A stretch of DNA of 64,000 bases from an uncultured Microscilla sp. (GCF_947493425.1 NZ_CANLRP010000007.1:44544-108543); one strand, 5' to 3'. Counted from the first letter of the stretch, positions 53,100 to 61,307 are shown. Notes: a model not told the origin generated them from the sequence alone. Made by a program: numbers and translations.

Positions 53100-53107
53100 T
53101 AACTTTG
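53100..53107 (+). promoter_or_regulatory. Likely -7 box of the nuoA promoter
   Basis: TAACTTTG matches TAnnTTTG and would give a start near 53114, 34 nt before the nuoA ATG. The region 19-21 nt upstream lacks a clean TTG. Confidence 0.42.
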
Positions 53108-53147
53108 TCAGGCTACTAAACCTGATATTTTTATTAAATTTAAACCC

Positions 53148-53648
53148 ATGCAAAACCCTGAAATACAAGAATTTGGTATTATTCTCCTCTTTATCATAGG
53201 GGGTGTTGCATTTGTATCAGTTACTTTTTTGGTAAGTTATCTACTACGCCCCAGCCGCCCCAACCCTGAAAAACTCACGACCTACGAGTGTGGCGAAGAT
53301 GCTGTAGGCAATGTATGGGGGCATTTCAATATTCGTTTTTATTTGGTGGCCTTATTGTTTGTCTTGTTCGAGGTCGAGATTTTATTCCTGTTTCCCTGGG
53401 CAACAGTATTTGGGCAAAAAGAACTTATTGAGGGTACTCAAGGTCAATGGGGGTGGTTTGCGCTGATCGAGGTTATAATCTTTGTAGGCATTTTAGTGCT
53501 AGGATTGGCGTATGCCTGGTCAAAAGGTTATCTTGATTGGGTACGTCCTGCACAAAAAAACTCGGATTATGTATCTAAGATTCCTGGCAGTGCTTATGAC
53601 AGGGTAAATCGGCAAGTGTATAATAAAAGAGAAAGCGTACAGAAGTAA
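53148..53648 (+). CDS. nuoA: NADH-quinone oxidoreductase subunit A
   Basis: 166 residues. Three membrane helices (about 10-33, 68-90, 100-125). Family core is present: [20 protein letters not shown] on the loop after helix 1, then [22 protein letters not shown] with the conserved Glu residues, and AFLL-type helix 3 ([18 protein letters not shown]). It is an inner-membrane subunit of respiratory complex I. The C-terminus is about 30-40 residues longer than the usual 120-140 ([20 protein letters not shown]). No nuoB or other nuo genes follow: the next gene, 305 bp away, is a transglycosylase. Confidence 0.93.
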   Translation: MQNPEIQEFGIILLFIIGGVAFVSVTFLVSYLLRPSRPNPEKLTTYECGEDAVGNVWGHFNIRFYLVALLFVLFEVEILFLFPWATVFGQKELIEGTQGQWGWFALIEVIIFVGILVLGLAYAWSKGYLDWVRPAQKNSDYVSKIPGSAYDRVNRQVYNKRESVQK

Positions 53649-53953
53649 TGAAATGTCAAATATAAAATTAGTACAATTTTATATCGTAAATTTTATCATA
53701 AAAACCTTGCCGTATACGTTATAAAAGTACCAATCTAAAACTATGGCCTTACCTGGTCAAATAATTAAAGGAACACTATATATATGTTATACCATGAATA
53801 TATTATTCTAATGTATTCATCAATGCATAAGCATTACTGATCAACACTGTCATACTACCTACTATAACTTAAACTATTGATGGCAAACCCAAGGCAGGTA
53901 TTATGAACCTAAATTATCTTAAAATAATTATTAAAAATAAAGTTGTTAAATTT
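53649..53953. other. Intergenic region without recognised genes
   Basis: 305 bp, AT-rich. No T-tract terminator found after nuoA and no TAnnTTTG box close to the next start; nothing else seen. Confidence 0.35.
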
Positions 53954-55270
53954 ATGCAATATTCTTTAAAAAAAGCAATTAAACAAGGTTGTTTAATAGT
54001 AGCACTGTGGGCAGGTGCGACAAATGTTTACAGCCAAACCGAAAGAACTTCGTTTGATGGTAGCATATTTTCTGATGGGCTGGAAAAAAAACTGTCGGCA
54101 TATTTGGAAAAAAACAATGAAGCTACATCCGTAAAAAGTACTATTAAAAAGCCCAATAAAAACCTAGTGCCCCCCGTACTCGAAAATCAAGTAAAGGCAC
54201 GTTTAGCAAAGGTAAAAAGTGCTATTGAACTCACTTACAACAAAGATGTGTTGGGCTGGGTACACTTGTACACTATTCGCAAACGTAAGTATACCGAAGA
54301 AATACTCCGTCGTACCAGTTTTTACTTTCCAGTGTTCGAACAAGCCCTCAAACGGTACGGTATTCCTGAAGAACTTAAGTATTTGCCCATTGTAGAATCG
54401 GCTTTGCGCCCCAATGCAAAATCTTTTGCCAATGCAGTTGGTTTGTGGCAATTTATTCCCAGCACAGGTAGTAGTTATGGTTTGCGTCAGGACTGGCTGA
54501 TAGATGAGCGAATGGATATTTATAAATCTACTGATGCAGCTTGTCGTTATTTGCAGGGAATGAATAAGTATTTTAACGATTGGCAACTTACTCTGGCAGC
54601 TTATAACTGTGGTCCAGGCAGGGTGATTCAGGCAGTAAAAAAAGCCAAAAAAGAAGCAGCACTCAAAGGTAAACCATTTAAAAAAGACTTTTGGAATATT
54701 TATAAGTACTTGCCCAAAGAAACCAGAGGCTATGTACCCGCTTTTATAGCAGCGAGCTATACTTTGCATTATTACAAAAACCATAACCTTACCCTAAATA
54801 ACCCTATACCTGCTATATCTTCTGATGTAGTAATAGTAAAGCAGTTTGTAGACCTTAAAAAGTTTGCCAAGGCGATTGAGGAGCCTTATGAAAAAATCCA
54901 TTTGTTGAATACTCACTTAAAACGCCAAGTACTTACACCCCATTGGAAAGGTTATCCGATACGCATTCCTTCCAATAAAAAGGCATTTTATGAGAAAAAT
55001 AAAACCAAAATATTAACGGCTGCCCGTCAGGTGAATAACCGAAACATGAATTACAGAGTGCGTAAGGTGAAGTATTTTCCAGATAGAAAGAAAATCAAAC
55101 GTGACCGTCGTCTAAGGAGTTACCATGTGGTAAAAGCGGGTGATTCGCTGGAGCAAATAGCCAAGACGCATCAATTGGGTATTCCTGAAATACGTTTATG
55201 GAACTTAATGCCTTCAAACCAAGTGAGCGAAGGACAAGTATTGTTATTGCTCAAACCCAGAAAGAAGTAA
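53954..55270 (+). CDS. Membrane-bound lytic transglycosylase, MltD-like, with LysM
   Basis: 438 residues from the ATG at 53954, chosen because it precedes a signal peptide (GCLIVALWAGATNVYS). After a Lys-rich linker the SLT domain (about residues 120-290) has YGIPEELKYLPIVESALRP with the catalytic Glu, then ANAVGLWQFIPSTGSSYGL, and LTLAAYNCGPGRVIQAV. These are the classic SLT motifs ES, GLWQF, and AYNxG. A short spacer leads to a C-terminal LysM domain (YHVVKAGDSLEQIAKTHQLG ... VSEGQVLLLLK). It cleaves peptidoglycan glycan strands in the periplasm by 1,6-anhydro formation. Single gene with terminator. Confidence 0.93.
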   Translation: MQYSLKKAIKQGCLIVALWAGATNVYSQTERTSFDGSIFSDGLEKKLSAYLEKNNEATSVKSTIKKPNKNLVPPVLENQVKARLAKVKSAIELTYNKDVLGWVHLYTIRKRKYTEEILRRTSFYFPVFEQALKRYGIPEELKYLPIVESALRPNAKSFANAVGLWQFIPSTGSSYGLRQDWLIDERMDIYKSTDAACRYLQGMNKYFNDWQLTLAAYNCGPGRVIQAVKKAKKEAALKGKPFKKDFWNIYKYLPKETRGYVPAFIAASYTLHYYKNHNLTLNNPIPAISSDVVIVKQFVDLKKFAKAIEEPYEKIHLLNTHLKRQVLTPHWKGYPIRIPSNKKAFYEKNKTKILTAARQVNNRNMNYRVRKVKYFPDRKKIKRDRRLRSYHVVKAGDSLEQIAKTHQLGIPEIRLWNLMPSNQVSEGQVLLLLKPRKK

Positions 55271-55583
55271 AAAATACTTAGATTCTGAAGGTAATTGAAA
55301 CACTGATTTTACTCGTTTGGCTTAGGCTGGATTTACGCTTATTTAATTTTTATTACAATGCTACTTTTGTTATCAAGAGTAGCATTTTTTTTGTTAATGT
55401 TGAATTTTATGTATAATATCTTGTATTGTAAAAATAGTATGCATTTTATTTTAGATAGAATTGATTGTATTTTTGCGAGAACAAGCGGGGTAATAAGGAT
55501 TTATTGTGTCGTTATTTTAAAGGTATAAATTATTATTCTTCATATCAGATTAATCACTAAGGTTTTATTAAAGTCATCACATC
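55271..55583. other. Intergenic region with terminator and possible promoter
   Basis: 313 bp. Holds the transglycosylase terminator (55357-55392) and a TATTTTTG box at 55468-55475 that fits the -7 consensus, about 110 nt before the next start, without a clear -33 box. Confidence 0.4.
55357..55392 (+). terminator. Terminator of the transglycosylase gene
   Basis: AATGCTACT / AGTAGCATT stem extended inward by TTG/CAA-type pairs, then eight T. Confidence 0.78.
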
Positions 55584-55991
55584 ATGGAAGTAATATTGAA
55601 TGAATCTTATGGCAGTGTACGCCTGGATGCTCATAATAGGATTGTATATGTGTATTTCGTCGGGAGAATTTCCACTGATGAATATAAAAATATTTGGAAT
55701 GCACTGTTGAGCATTGCTACAGAAAAAAATCTACGTAAGGCGTTTATAGACCAGAGTAAGATAGAAAAAGCTAGTATTGAGGCACGTGCTTGGGTAGTTG
55801 CAAAATGGTTTCCTAAAGCCAAGAAAAACTTACCTGCTGACAATATCAATATTGGGGTACTTTCTTCTACAAGTTTTTTTGCTAAAATAGGGGGAGAGTA
55901 CATTGCTACTGCGGTAAAAAATATGAGTAAGTTCAATATTAAGTTTTTTCCTACCGAGGCCGAAGGCACTAAATGGCTAAATGGCTTGTAA
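55584..55991 (+). CDS. SpoIIAA/STAS-like protein, second copy
   Basis: 135 residues with the same order as the protein at 52134: strand SVRLDAHNRIVYVYFVGRIS, helix TDEYKNIWNALLSIATEKN, strand KAFIDQSKIEKAS, helix ARAWVVAKWFPKAKKN, strand NINIGVLSSTSFFAKIGGEY, and C-terminal FPTEAEGTKWLNGL. Shared W-F-P and terminal K-W-L blocks make common ancestry likely though overall identity is low. A Ser/Ser pair (LSSTSFF) is present, but the phosphorylation-site rule of SpoIIAA is not met. Single gene with a strong terminator. Function unknown. Confidence 0.7.
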   Translation: MEVILNESYGSVRLDAHNRIVYVYFVGRISTDEYKNIWNALLSIATEKNLRKAFIDQSKIEKASIEARAWVVAKWFPKAKKNLPADNINIGVLSSTSFFAKIGGEYIATAVKNMSKFNIKFFPTEAEGTKWLNGL

Positions 55992-56023
55992 AGCACCACC
56001 AGTATATTTTTATAATATTTTCA

Positions 56024-56071
56024 AGTCAGTTTTTGTAAACCTGAAATCGTTTACAAAAACTGGCTTTTTTT
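56024..56071 (+). terminator. Strong terminator ahead of the DUF4157 cluster
   Basis: A 17-bp stem (AGTCAGTTTTTGTAAAC / GTTTACAAAAACTGGCT, one G-T pair), 8-nt loop, then seven T. It insulates the following cluster from upstream transcription. Confidence 0.9.
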
Positions 56072-56107
56072 GTTAACATTTACTTTTTTAAGCATTCAAT
56101 TTGCTGT

Positions 56108-56115
56108 TATTTTTG
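56108..56115 (+). promoter_or_regulatory. Possible -7 box of the DUF4157 cluster promoter
   Basis: TATTTTTG fits TAnnTTTG, giving a predicted start near 56122 and a 60-nt leader to the ATG at 56184. No TTG lies at the right distance upstream. Confidence 0.35.
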
Positions 56116-56183
56116 ACGCAAATTGTATATTGTCTTATAGAAGCCATCTTAGCTTCATAGGCCTACCTAAAGCTAGTAATACT

Positions 56184-57212
56184 ATGAGTAATATAACCGA
56201 TATAGTAGAAGACATTGCCTGGCTATCTCAAATATGGAGTTATCGTTGGGATTTTTTTGAATGTGCAAAACACGAAAAGATAGATGATTTTTTTATCAGC
56301 CATCAGCACAAAAAACAGCAAGACTTTTTTTATCAACCAATATCTTTTTCTATCGCCCATACCGATACAGAAATTATCACAAAATCTAGTGAATACGCAC
56401 CAGAAGTATTGGCTAAAGCCACTAAAGTATATGCTCAACCTGGTGACGATGCGTTTGAGCCTGTAGTATATGTCACTGACCAAAAACATCTTAGGCTAAT
56501 AAGTACTCAAGGCGATTGGGTAGAGGTGCAAGGCAGTATACATGAAAAAGCTAGAGGATTTTCTAACATCTACCTTGAGCGTTCTTATCAATCGTTTTGG
56601 CTGCCCATTGATCATACCAATATTCCGAAAAACTATCATTTAGACTTTACTTGGCAGGAGTTTGAAACTGACAGCGATGCCTGGACTATTGAACAAATAG
56701 ACCTGGTAAGGCAAAATTTAGAGCAAAAGGATACAGTGAAGTACTGGAGAGACTTTTATAAAGCAAGAAATATTCTTTTGGCAGAACCTCCTCAACATAC
56801 ACCTAATGGCTCGGCTTATGCCAAATTTATTGATGACTATCAACTATGCATCAAAGACAGGGCTTTGCTCATACTCTCGTTGGTAAACCAGATTCGCCCT
56901 GATTTTCTGCTAAACCTCATTGTAAGAGCTAAAAAATACCCTGATTTGGGTGGAGTGACTGGGCAAAACTTTAAAGGCTTTTTGCCTACTGGCGAAACAT
57001 TTTTGTTTTTGATGGGGGGACGAGACGCACATCAGCGCCACGAAATGATGAATTTTTTGTTTACCAAAAGCATATTGATGCAAGAAGGTTGGGTAAATCT
57101 GCTGAGTGCGCTGCCTGGCGAACCTTTGATGAGTGGAGTGCTGGGTTTTCATCCTGAGCAAATCCCTGTATTGTTAGACCTACAAACCAATCCCGAATTA
57201 ATTAACTCCTGA
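56184..57212 (+). CDS. Protein of unknown function heading the DUF4157 cluster
   Basis: 342 residues from the ATG at 56184; the frame extends upstream into the terminator, which is rejected. No signal peptide or membrane helix; mixed alpha/beta, acidic to neutral, with aromatic-rich segments (LSQIWSYRWDFFECAKHEK, QSFWLPIDHTNIPKNYHLDF, VKYWRDFYKARNILL) and a Gly-rich patch DLGGVTGQNFKGFLPTGETF near the C-terminus. I recognise no family. It lies 8 bp upstream of the DUF4157 gene, so the two are coupled. A loading factor, chaperone or structural partner of the next protein is a reasonable guess from position only. Confidence 0.7.
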   Translation: MSNITDIVEDIAWLSQIWSYRWDFFECAKHEKIDDFFISHQHKKQQDFFYQPISFSIAHTDTEIITKSSEYAPEVLAKATKVYAQPGDDAFEPVVYVTDQKHLRLISTQGDWVEVQGSIHEKARGFSNIYLERSYQSFWLPIDHTNIPKNYHLDFTWQEFETDSDAWTIEQIDLVRQNLEQKDTVKYWRDFYKARNILLAEPPQHTPNGSAYAKFIDDYQLCIKDRALLILSLVNQIRPDFLLNLIVRAKKYPDLGGVTGQNFKGFLPTGETFLFLMGGRDAHQRHEMMNFLFTKSILMQEGWVNLLSALPGEPLMSGVLGFHPEQIPVLLDLQTNPELINS

Positions 57213-57220
57213 GAATTATC

Positions 57221-59368
57221 ATGGCTGAACACGATCATAAGATTACTTCTGATGTATACCAACAAAAAGGGCAAAAGCAGCAACAGTCCAAAGTAGGCGA
57301 TTTGTATGCTCCTGACCATTTGCCCAAGCTATCGCAAGATCAACCTTTGTTGAAGTTTAAACCCTTGGGGCAAATCAACGGCAAAGCGTCTAAAGAGCGG
57401 CAAACAAAGTTATTAATTGAAGAAGGGGAACAAAAAACTAGAGGGTGGCAACTCACCAAACCTGAATTTATTGACCGTATCAAACAAACGGTAGATGTAA
57501 AGGTGAATGATTTGCTAAAGCATGTGGGGTTTAGCACTAAAGATTGCCCTTGGTTAGAAGCCTTTTACGCAGATTTAGGGATGCATTCAGCTACTTCTAT
57601 AGAAGCATTATTACGTCAATATTTGGGGCAAAATATAGAGTCTACCGACGATTTTCTGGCAAAACTCTCAGATAGAATAGAAAAGCCCGTAAAGCATTGG
57701 ATAAGCACGCGTGAGATACAAGATGTGCCAGAGTTGCTAGAGCAGAAAATGCTTGAAAATGACCCTAGTAACACCAATGGGCACTTTAACCCCTTGGATA
57801 AAGCCAATAAAACGACTACTTCCTTGCCTCCTGAGCTAAAGGCACAATTGGAGGAGTTTTTAGGGGCAAGCTTGAGTTCTATTAGATTGCACACCGGCTC
57901 AGAAGCCAATAAAATATTACAAGACAAAGAAGCGCGCGCACTTACCCTGGGGCAAGACATTTACCTCAACATAGACAAGTACCCCTTAGACAAGCCCGAA
58001 GGGGTGGCAATACTTGCCCACGAGATTATGCATGCACGTCAGCAAATGGGTGCTAGTTCGTTAGATACTTCTGACAATTCTGAAGGACTAGAAGAAGATG
58101 CCGACCGTGGTTTGATGGCTTTGTTGCGTCATTGGATGCAATGGGGAAAGGGTTTTGCCAAAACTCCTGTAAACCTCTCATCTGGATTGAAGATCGCAAG
58201 GTGTAAAAAAAATGGTAAGCAAGAAAATGCCGATCCTTTGAATATCATGAAGGCGCAGCAAATTAGCCCCGAAGAAAAAGATTTGAGCAAATCTCAGGTG
58301 CAAAAAGGCTTAAAGAACGATGTACTGACTACCAAGGTGGTCAAAGATTTTGAGAAAAAGATAAAGGGTGCGACCAAAGACGAAGAAGTGGTAGAGGCAA
58401 TTAAAAAATGTGGACAGCAGATTTGGACACAAACCAGGGCAAGGGTGGCAACCAAAAAAATCAAGTTTGAGGGGAATTTGTATTGGGCGCGTATTTGGAT
58501 GCATACCATATTAAAAACCGACCTGGCTACCACCCTCAAGGGAAAGCTGCCCGAATATACTGATTTGCTCGAAAAACAAACTCGTAATATGGCGCCTGGG
58601 CAAATCAACTTCACGAAAGATAAGGCTACCAAAAAGATATTGATTTCTGGGTTTGATCCGTTTGGGAGAAGACGTATAACAGAAACCTCTCGAAATATTT
58701 CGGGTACAGTGGCGCTCTACTTTGATGGTAAAACTATAGGCAGTGGCAATAAAAAGGCAGAGTTGGCAGCCGTGATTTTTCCTGTAAACTATAAAAGCTT
58801 TAATGCGGGAATGATAGAGAAATTTTATGCCCCTTACCTCGATCAAGTAGATGCCATCATTACTTTTAGCCAAGGGGGTGAAAAAGAAATAGAGATTGAA
58901 CGTTTTTATGGTAACTACAGGTTTGGCAGTGAAGGCAATAACCACCAAACCGAAAAAGGCAAGCCTATCATGAGTGGGCAACCCCAGTTTTATGAAACTA
59001 ACTTGCCCGTAGACAAAATGATCCATAAGAATGAACTGGTGGGCAATAAAAAACAAAAGGTGTTTTTTGATCAATCATACAAAACAGATAAACAAACGCT
59101 AGATTCACCTTATAAAAATGTAAATGTAAAGAATACCAATGTGCCCGATTTTGACATAAAAAGTATAAAAGGGAAGGCTAAGGAGGGGTCTGGTTCGGAC
59201 TTTTTTTCAAATGAATTACCCTATAGGGTAGCGCATTTGATTAAAACCAAACAAAAAGACAAAGACATTAAATTTGGGCATGTGCATTTGCCTCATAAAA
59301 CTAACTTGGTAGACCAAACCATCAAAGAAGTACAAAAATTATTAGAACGACTTAAAGATGCATTATAA
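57221..59368 (+). CDS. DUF4157 (eCIS core) HExxH domain fused to a pyroglutamyl-peptidase-like domain
   Basis: 715 residues, no signal peptide. An N-terminal helical part (about 60-200) is followed by an eCIS-core/DUF4157 domain (about 200-300): LPPELKAQLEEFLGASLSSI, RLHTGSEANK, LTLGQDIYLN, and the zinc motif HEIMHARQQ (H267, E268, H271) with the distal E-E-D-A-D-R (291-296). A helical linker leads to residues 473-715, which follow peptidase family C15: ILISGFDPFG, GGEKEIEIERFYGN (catalytic-type Glu560), GSGSDFFSNELPYRVAHL where the family has G-T-F-V-C-N, so the nucleophile Cys is Ser663, and FGHVHLPH (His689). DUF4157 proteins are typical cargo of extracellular contractile injection systems or of polymorphic toxins. 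It is coupled to both neighbours (8 bp and 3 bp). Confidence 0.82.
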   Translation: MAEHDHKITSDVYQQKGQKQQQSKVGDLYAPDHLPKLSQDQPLLKFKPLGQINGKASKERQTKLLIEEGEQKTRGWQLTKPEFIDRIKQTVDVKVNDLLKHVGFSTKDCPWLEAFYADLGMHSATSIEALLRQYLGQNIESTDDFLAKLSDRIEKPVKHWISTREIQDVPELLEQKMLENDPSNTNGHFNPLDKANKTTTSLPPELKAQLEEFLGASLSSIRLHTGSEANKILQDKEARALTLGQDIYLNIDKYPLDKPEGVAILAHEIMHARQQMGASSLDTSDNSEGLEEDADRGLMALLRHWMQWGKGFAKTPVNLSSGLKIARCKKNGKQENADPLNIMKAQQISPEEKDLSKSQVQKGLKNDVLTTKVVKDFEKKIKGATKDEEVVEAIKKCGQQIWTQTRARVATKKIKFEGNLYWARIWMHTILKTDLATTLKGKLPEYTDLLEKQTRNMAPGQINFTKDKATKKILISGFDPFGRRRITETSRNISGTVALYFDGKTIGSGNKKAELAAVIFPVNYKSFNAGMIEKFYAPYLDQVDAIITFSQGGEKEIEIERFYGNYRFGSEGNNHQTEKGKPIMSGQPQFYETNLPVDKMIHKNELVGNKKQKVFFDQSYKTDKQTLDSPYKNVNVKNTNVPDFDIKSIKGKAKEGSGSDFFSNELPYRVAHLIKTKQKDKDIKFGHVHLPHKTNLVDQTIKEVQKLLERLKDAL

Positions 59369-59371
59369 ATT

Positions 59372-59992
59372 ATGAAAAAATATTATTTAATCTTGTGTAT
59401 ATGTTGTTTGAGTGGTTGGCTGAAGGCACAGCCTGGATCTTATACTCATTGTAACTTATCATTTACTTACCAATACCAAGGCAAAAGCCAAGAAATTCTG
59501 TTTCCAGAGTTTAGCAAGGTACAACAAAGCGATGGCATAGTGGTGATAGCAGGGAAAGACAAACGGGGCAGGTTTGGGTTGGTGATGCAATTTCCTGATA
59601 CGAACCATACATATGATGTAGACGGTTACAGGGCTTATTCTTATACAGAAACCAATAGTTCTTTACAAGTAGATTGGTCAGGGAGAGATAGGAAGGTAAC
59701 CGCTGACCTGTTTTTATTCCCTATCCCGTCGGCTCATCGCAAAAAAAAGGTGGTCAAAGTACCTTCACATTATGTGATGCATTTGCAAATGAAAATGCAA
59801 GAAGTAAATAAAGAAGGGTTTGCGCATTTAGACTATAGCTTTCTGATTCCTTACCAAGCAGGGACCTATAATATCAACCTCTTTGATATTGAGAGTGACC
59901 CTGATGAGGGTAAAAATAGTATCACTAAATTTTGGAAAGCTGGCGCACACCCTACCAAAATATATACTTTTAAGTTGCCATCAAATCAATAG
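59372..59992 (+). CDS. Secreted protein of unknown family, tandem copy 1 of 4
   Basis: 206 residues. Signal peptide MKKYYLILCICCLSGWLKA (cleavage before QPG). The mature part is beta-rich: LSFTYQYQGKSQEILFPEFS, KRGRFGLVMQFPD, SYTETNSSLQVDWSGRDRKV, a conserved basic block IPSAHRKKKVVKVPSHYVMH and a closing TKFWKAGAHPTKIYTFKL. It differs from the other copies at the end: the expected TGA is TCA, so the frame runs on to a TAG and adds S-N-Q. Separated from the DUF4157 gene by 3 bp. Possibly an immunity, processing or delivery partner; nothing in the sequence proves it. Confidence 0.78.
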   Translation: MKKYYLILCICCLSGWLKAQPGSYTHCNLSFTYQYQGKSQEILFPEFSKVQQSDGIVVIAGKDKRGRFGLVMQFPDTNHTYDVDGYRAYSYTETNSSLQVDWSGRDRKVTADLFLFPIPSAHRKKKVVKVPSHYVMHLQMKMQEVNKEGFAHLDYSFLIPYQAGTYNINLFDIESDPDEGKNSITKFWKAGAHPTKIYTFKLPSNQ

Positions 59993-60019
59993 CCAATGAA
60001 TTTAGTCTTCTAATACGCT
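59993..60019 (+). repeat. Spacer 1-2 with fossil of the Lgt-like gene start
   Basis: ATGAATTTAGTCTTCTAA at 59996-60013 reads M-N-L-V-F-stop; the Lgt-like gene downstream begins M-N-L-A-R-V-F, preceded by the same CAATAGCAA-type context. It marks the end of a duplication unit. Confidence 0.6.
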
Positions 60020-60628
60020 ATGAAAAAGTATTATTTAACCTTGTGTATATGTTGTTTGAGTGGCTTGGTAAGTGCTCAACCTGATCCTTACACCCATTGT
60101 AACCTATCTTTTACCTACCAATACCAAGGCAAAAACAAAGAAATTCTGTTTCCAGAGTTTAGCAAGGTACAACAAAGTGACGGGGTGGTGGTGATGGCGA
60201 GTAAAGACAAAAGGGGCAGGTTTGGGCTGGTGGTGCAACTGCCTGATACAAACCATACCTATAGTGTAGAGGGTTACAAAGATCATTTTTATACAGATAC
60301 TCAGGCTTCGTTGAAGGTAGAATGGGGAGATGAAAAATCAGTAACAGCTGACCTGTTTTTATTTCCTATCCCGTCGGCTCATCGCAAAAAAAAGGTGGTC
60401 AAAGTGTCTTCCCATTATGTAATGCATTTGCAGATGAAAATGCAAGAAGTGAATACACAAGGGTTCGCGCATTTATACTATAAACTTCTGGTTCCTTACC
60501 AAGCAGGGGCTTACAGTATAAATATCTTTGATCTTGAATGTAACCTTGATGGGGATAGAAAGAGTATGACCAAATTTTGGAAAGTTGGCACACACCCTAC
60601 CAAAATATATACTTTTAAGCTGCGCTGA
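60020..60628 (+). CDS. Secreted protein of unknown family, tandem copy 2 of 4
   Basis: 202 residues. Signal peptide MKKYYLTLCICCLSGLVSA (before QPD). Same layout as copy 1, but its middle (TYSVEGYKDHFYTDTQASLK, VEWGDEKSVTADLFLFPIPS) is nearly identical to copy 3 and different from copies 1 and 4. The C-terminal region has more private changes (IFDLECNLDGDRKSMTKFWK) than the rest, with two Cys in the mature chain (THC, LEC). Ends KIYTFKLR. The basic block SAHRKKKVVKV is unchanged in all four. Confidence 0.78.
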   Translation: MKKYYLTLCICCLSGLVSAQPDPYTHCNLSFTYQYQGKNKEILFPEFSKVQQSDGVVVMASKDKRGRFGLVVQLPDTNHTYSVEGYKDHFYTDTQASLKVEWGDEKSVTADLFLFPIPSAHRKKKVVKVSSHYVMHLQMKMQEVNTQGFAHLYYKLLVPYQAGAYSINIFDLECNLDGDRKSMTKFWKVGTHPTKIYTFKLR

Positions 60629-60664
60629 AATCAATAGCAAATGAATTTAGTCTTCTAATACGCT
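60629..60664 (+). repeat. Spacer 2-3 with fossil of the Lgt-like gene start
   Basis: The same fossil, ATGAATTTAGTCTTCTAA, at 60641-60658, preceded by AATCAATAGCAA as before the Lgt-like gene. Almost identical to spacer 1-2. Spacer 3-4 keeps only the outer bases (AATCAATCGC ... TTCTAATATGCT). Confidence 0.6.
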
Positions 60665-61273
60665 ATGAAAAAGTATTATTTAATCTTGTGTATATGTTGT
60701 TTGAGTGGCTTGGTAAGCGCTCAACCTGACCCTTATACCCATTGTGACCTATCTTTTACCTACCAATACCAAGGCAAAAGCAAAGAAATTCTATTTCCAG
60801 AGTTTAGCAAAGTACAACAAGGCGACGGAGTGGTGGTGATGGCGAGTAAAGACAAAAGGGGTAGGTTTGGACTGGTGGTGCAACTGCCTGATAAGAACCA
60901 TACCTATAGTGTAGAGGGTTACAAAGATCATTTTTATACAGATACTCAGGCTTCGTTGAAGGTAGAATGGGGAGATGAAAAATCAGTAACAGCTGACCTG
61001 TTTTTATTTCCTATCCCGTCGGCTCATCGCAAAAAAAAGGTAGTCAAAGTACCTTCGTATTATGTGATGCATTTGCAAATGAAAATGCAAGAAGTAAATA
61101 AACAAAGGTTTGCACATTTAGACTATCATTTTCTGATTCCTTACCAAGCAGGGGCTTATACTATCAATCTCTTTGATATTGAATGTGATCCTGATGCAGG
61201 TAAACAGCGCATCACCAAATTTTGGAAGTCTGGCGCACACCCTACTAAAATATATACTTTTAAGTTGCGCTAA
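60665..61273 (+). CDS. Secreted protein of unknown family, tandem copy 3 of 4
   Basis: 202 residues. Signal peptide MKKYYLILCICCLSGLVSA, mature QPDPYTHCDLSFTYQYQGKS. Middle section as in copy 2, but the C-terminal third (YHFLIPYQAGAYTINLFDIE, CDPDAGKQRITKFWKSGAHP) is closer to copies 1 and 4. This looks like a mosaic made by recombination or gene conversion within the array. Two Cys remain in the mature part. Spacing to copy 4 is 34 bp. Confidence 0.78.
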   Translation: MKKYYLILCICCLSGLVSAQPDPYTHCDLSFTYQYQGKSKEILFPEFSKVQQGDGVVVMASKDKRGRFGLVVQLPDKNHTYSVEGYKDHFYTDTQASLKVEWGDEKSVTADLFLFPIPSAHRKKKVVKVPSYYVMHLQMKMQEVNKQRFAHLDYHFLIPYQAGAYTINLFDIECDPDAGKQRITKFWKSGAHPTKIYTFKLR

Positions 61274-61307
61274 AATCAATCGCTTGTTTTTTTACTTCTA
61301 ATATGCT

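Noticed and set aside
54203..54784. 193-codon antisense frame inside the transglycosylase gene
   Set aside because: Lies fully opposite a well-conserved SLT domain; a composition shadow.
58511..59074. 187-codon antisense frame inside the DUF4157-C15 gene
   Set aside because: Opposite the C15-like motifs that are clearly coding on the plus strand.
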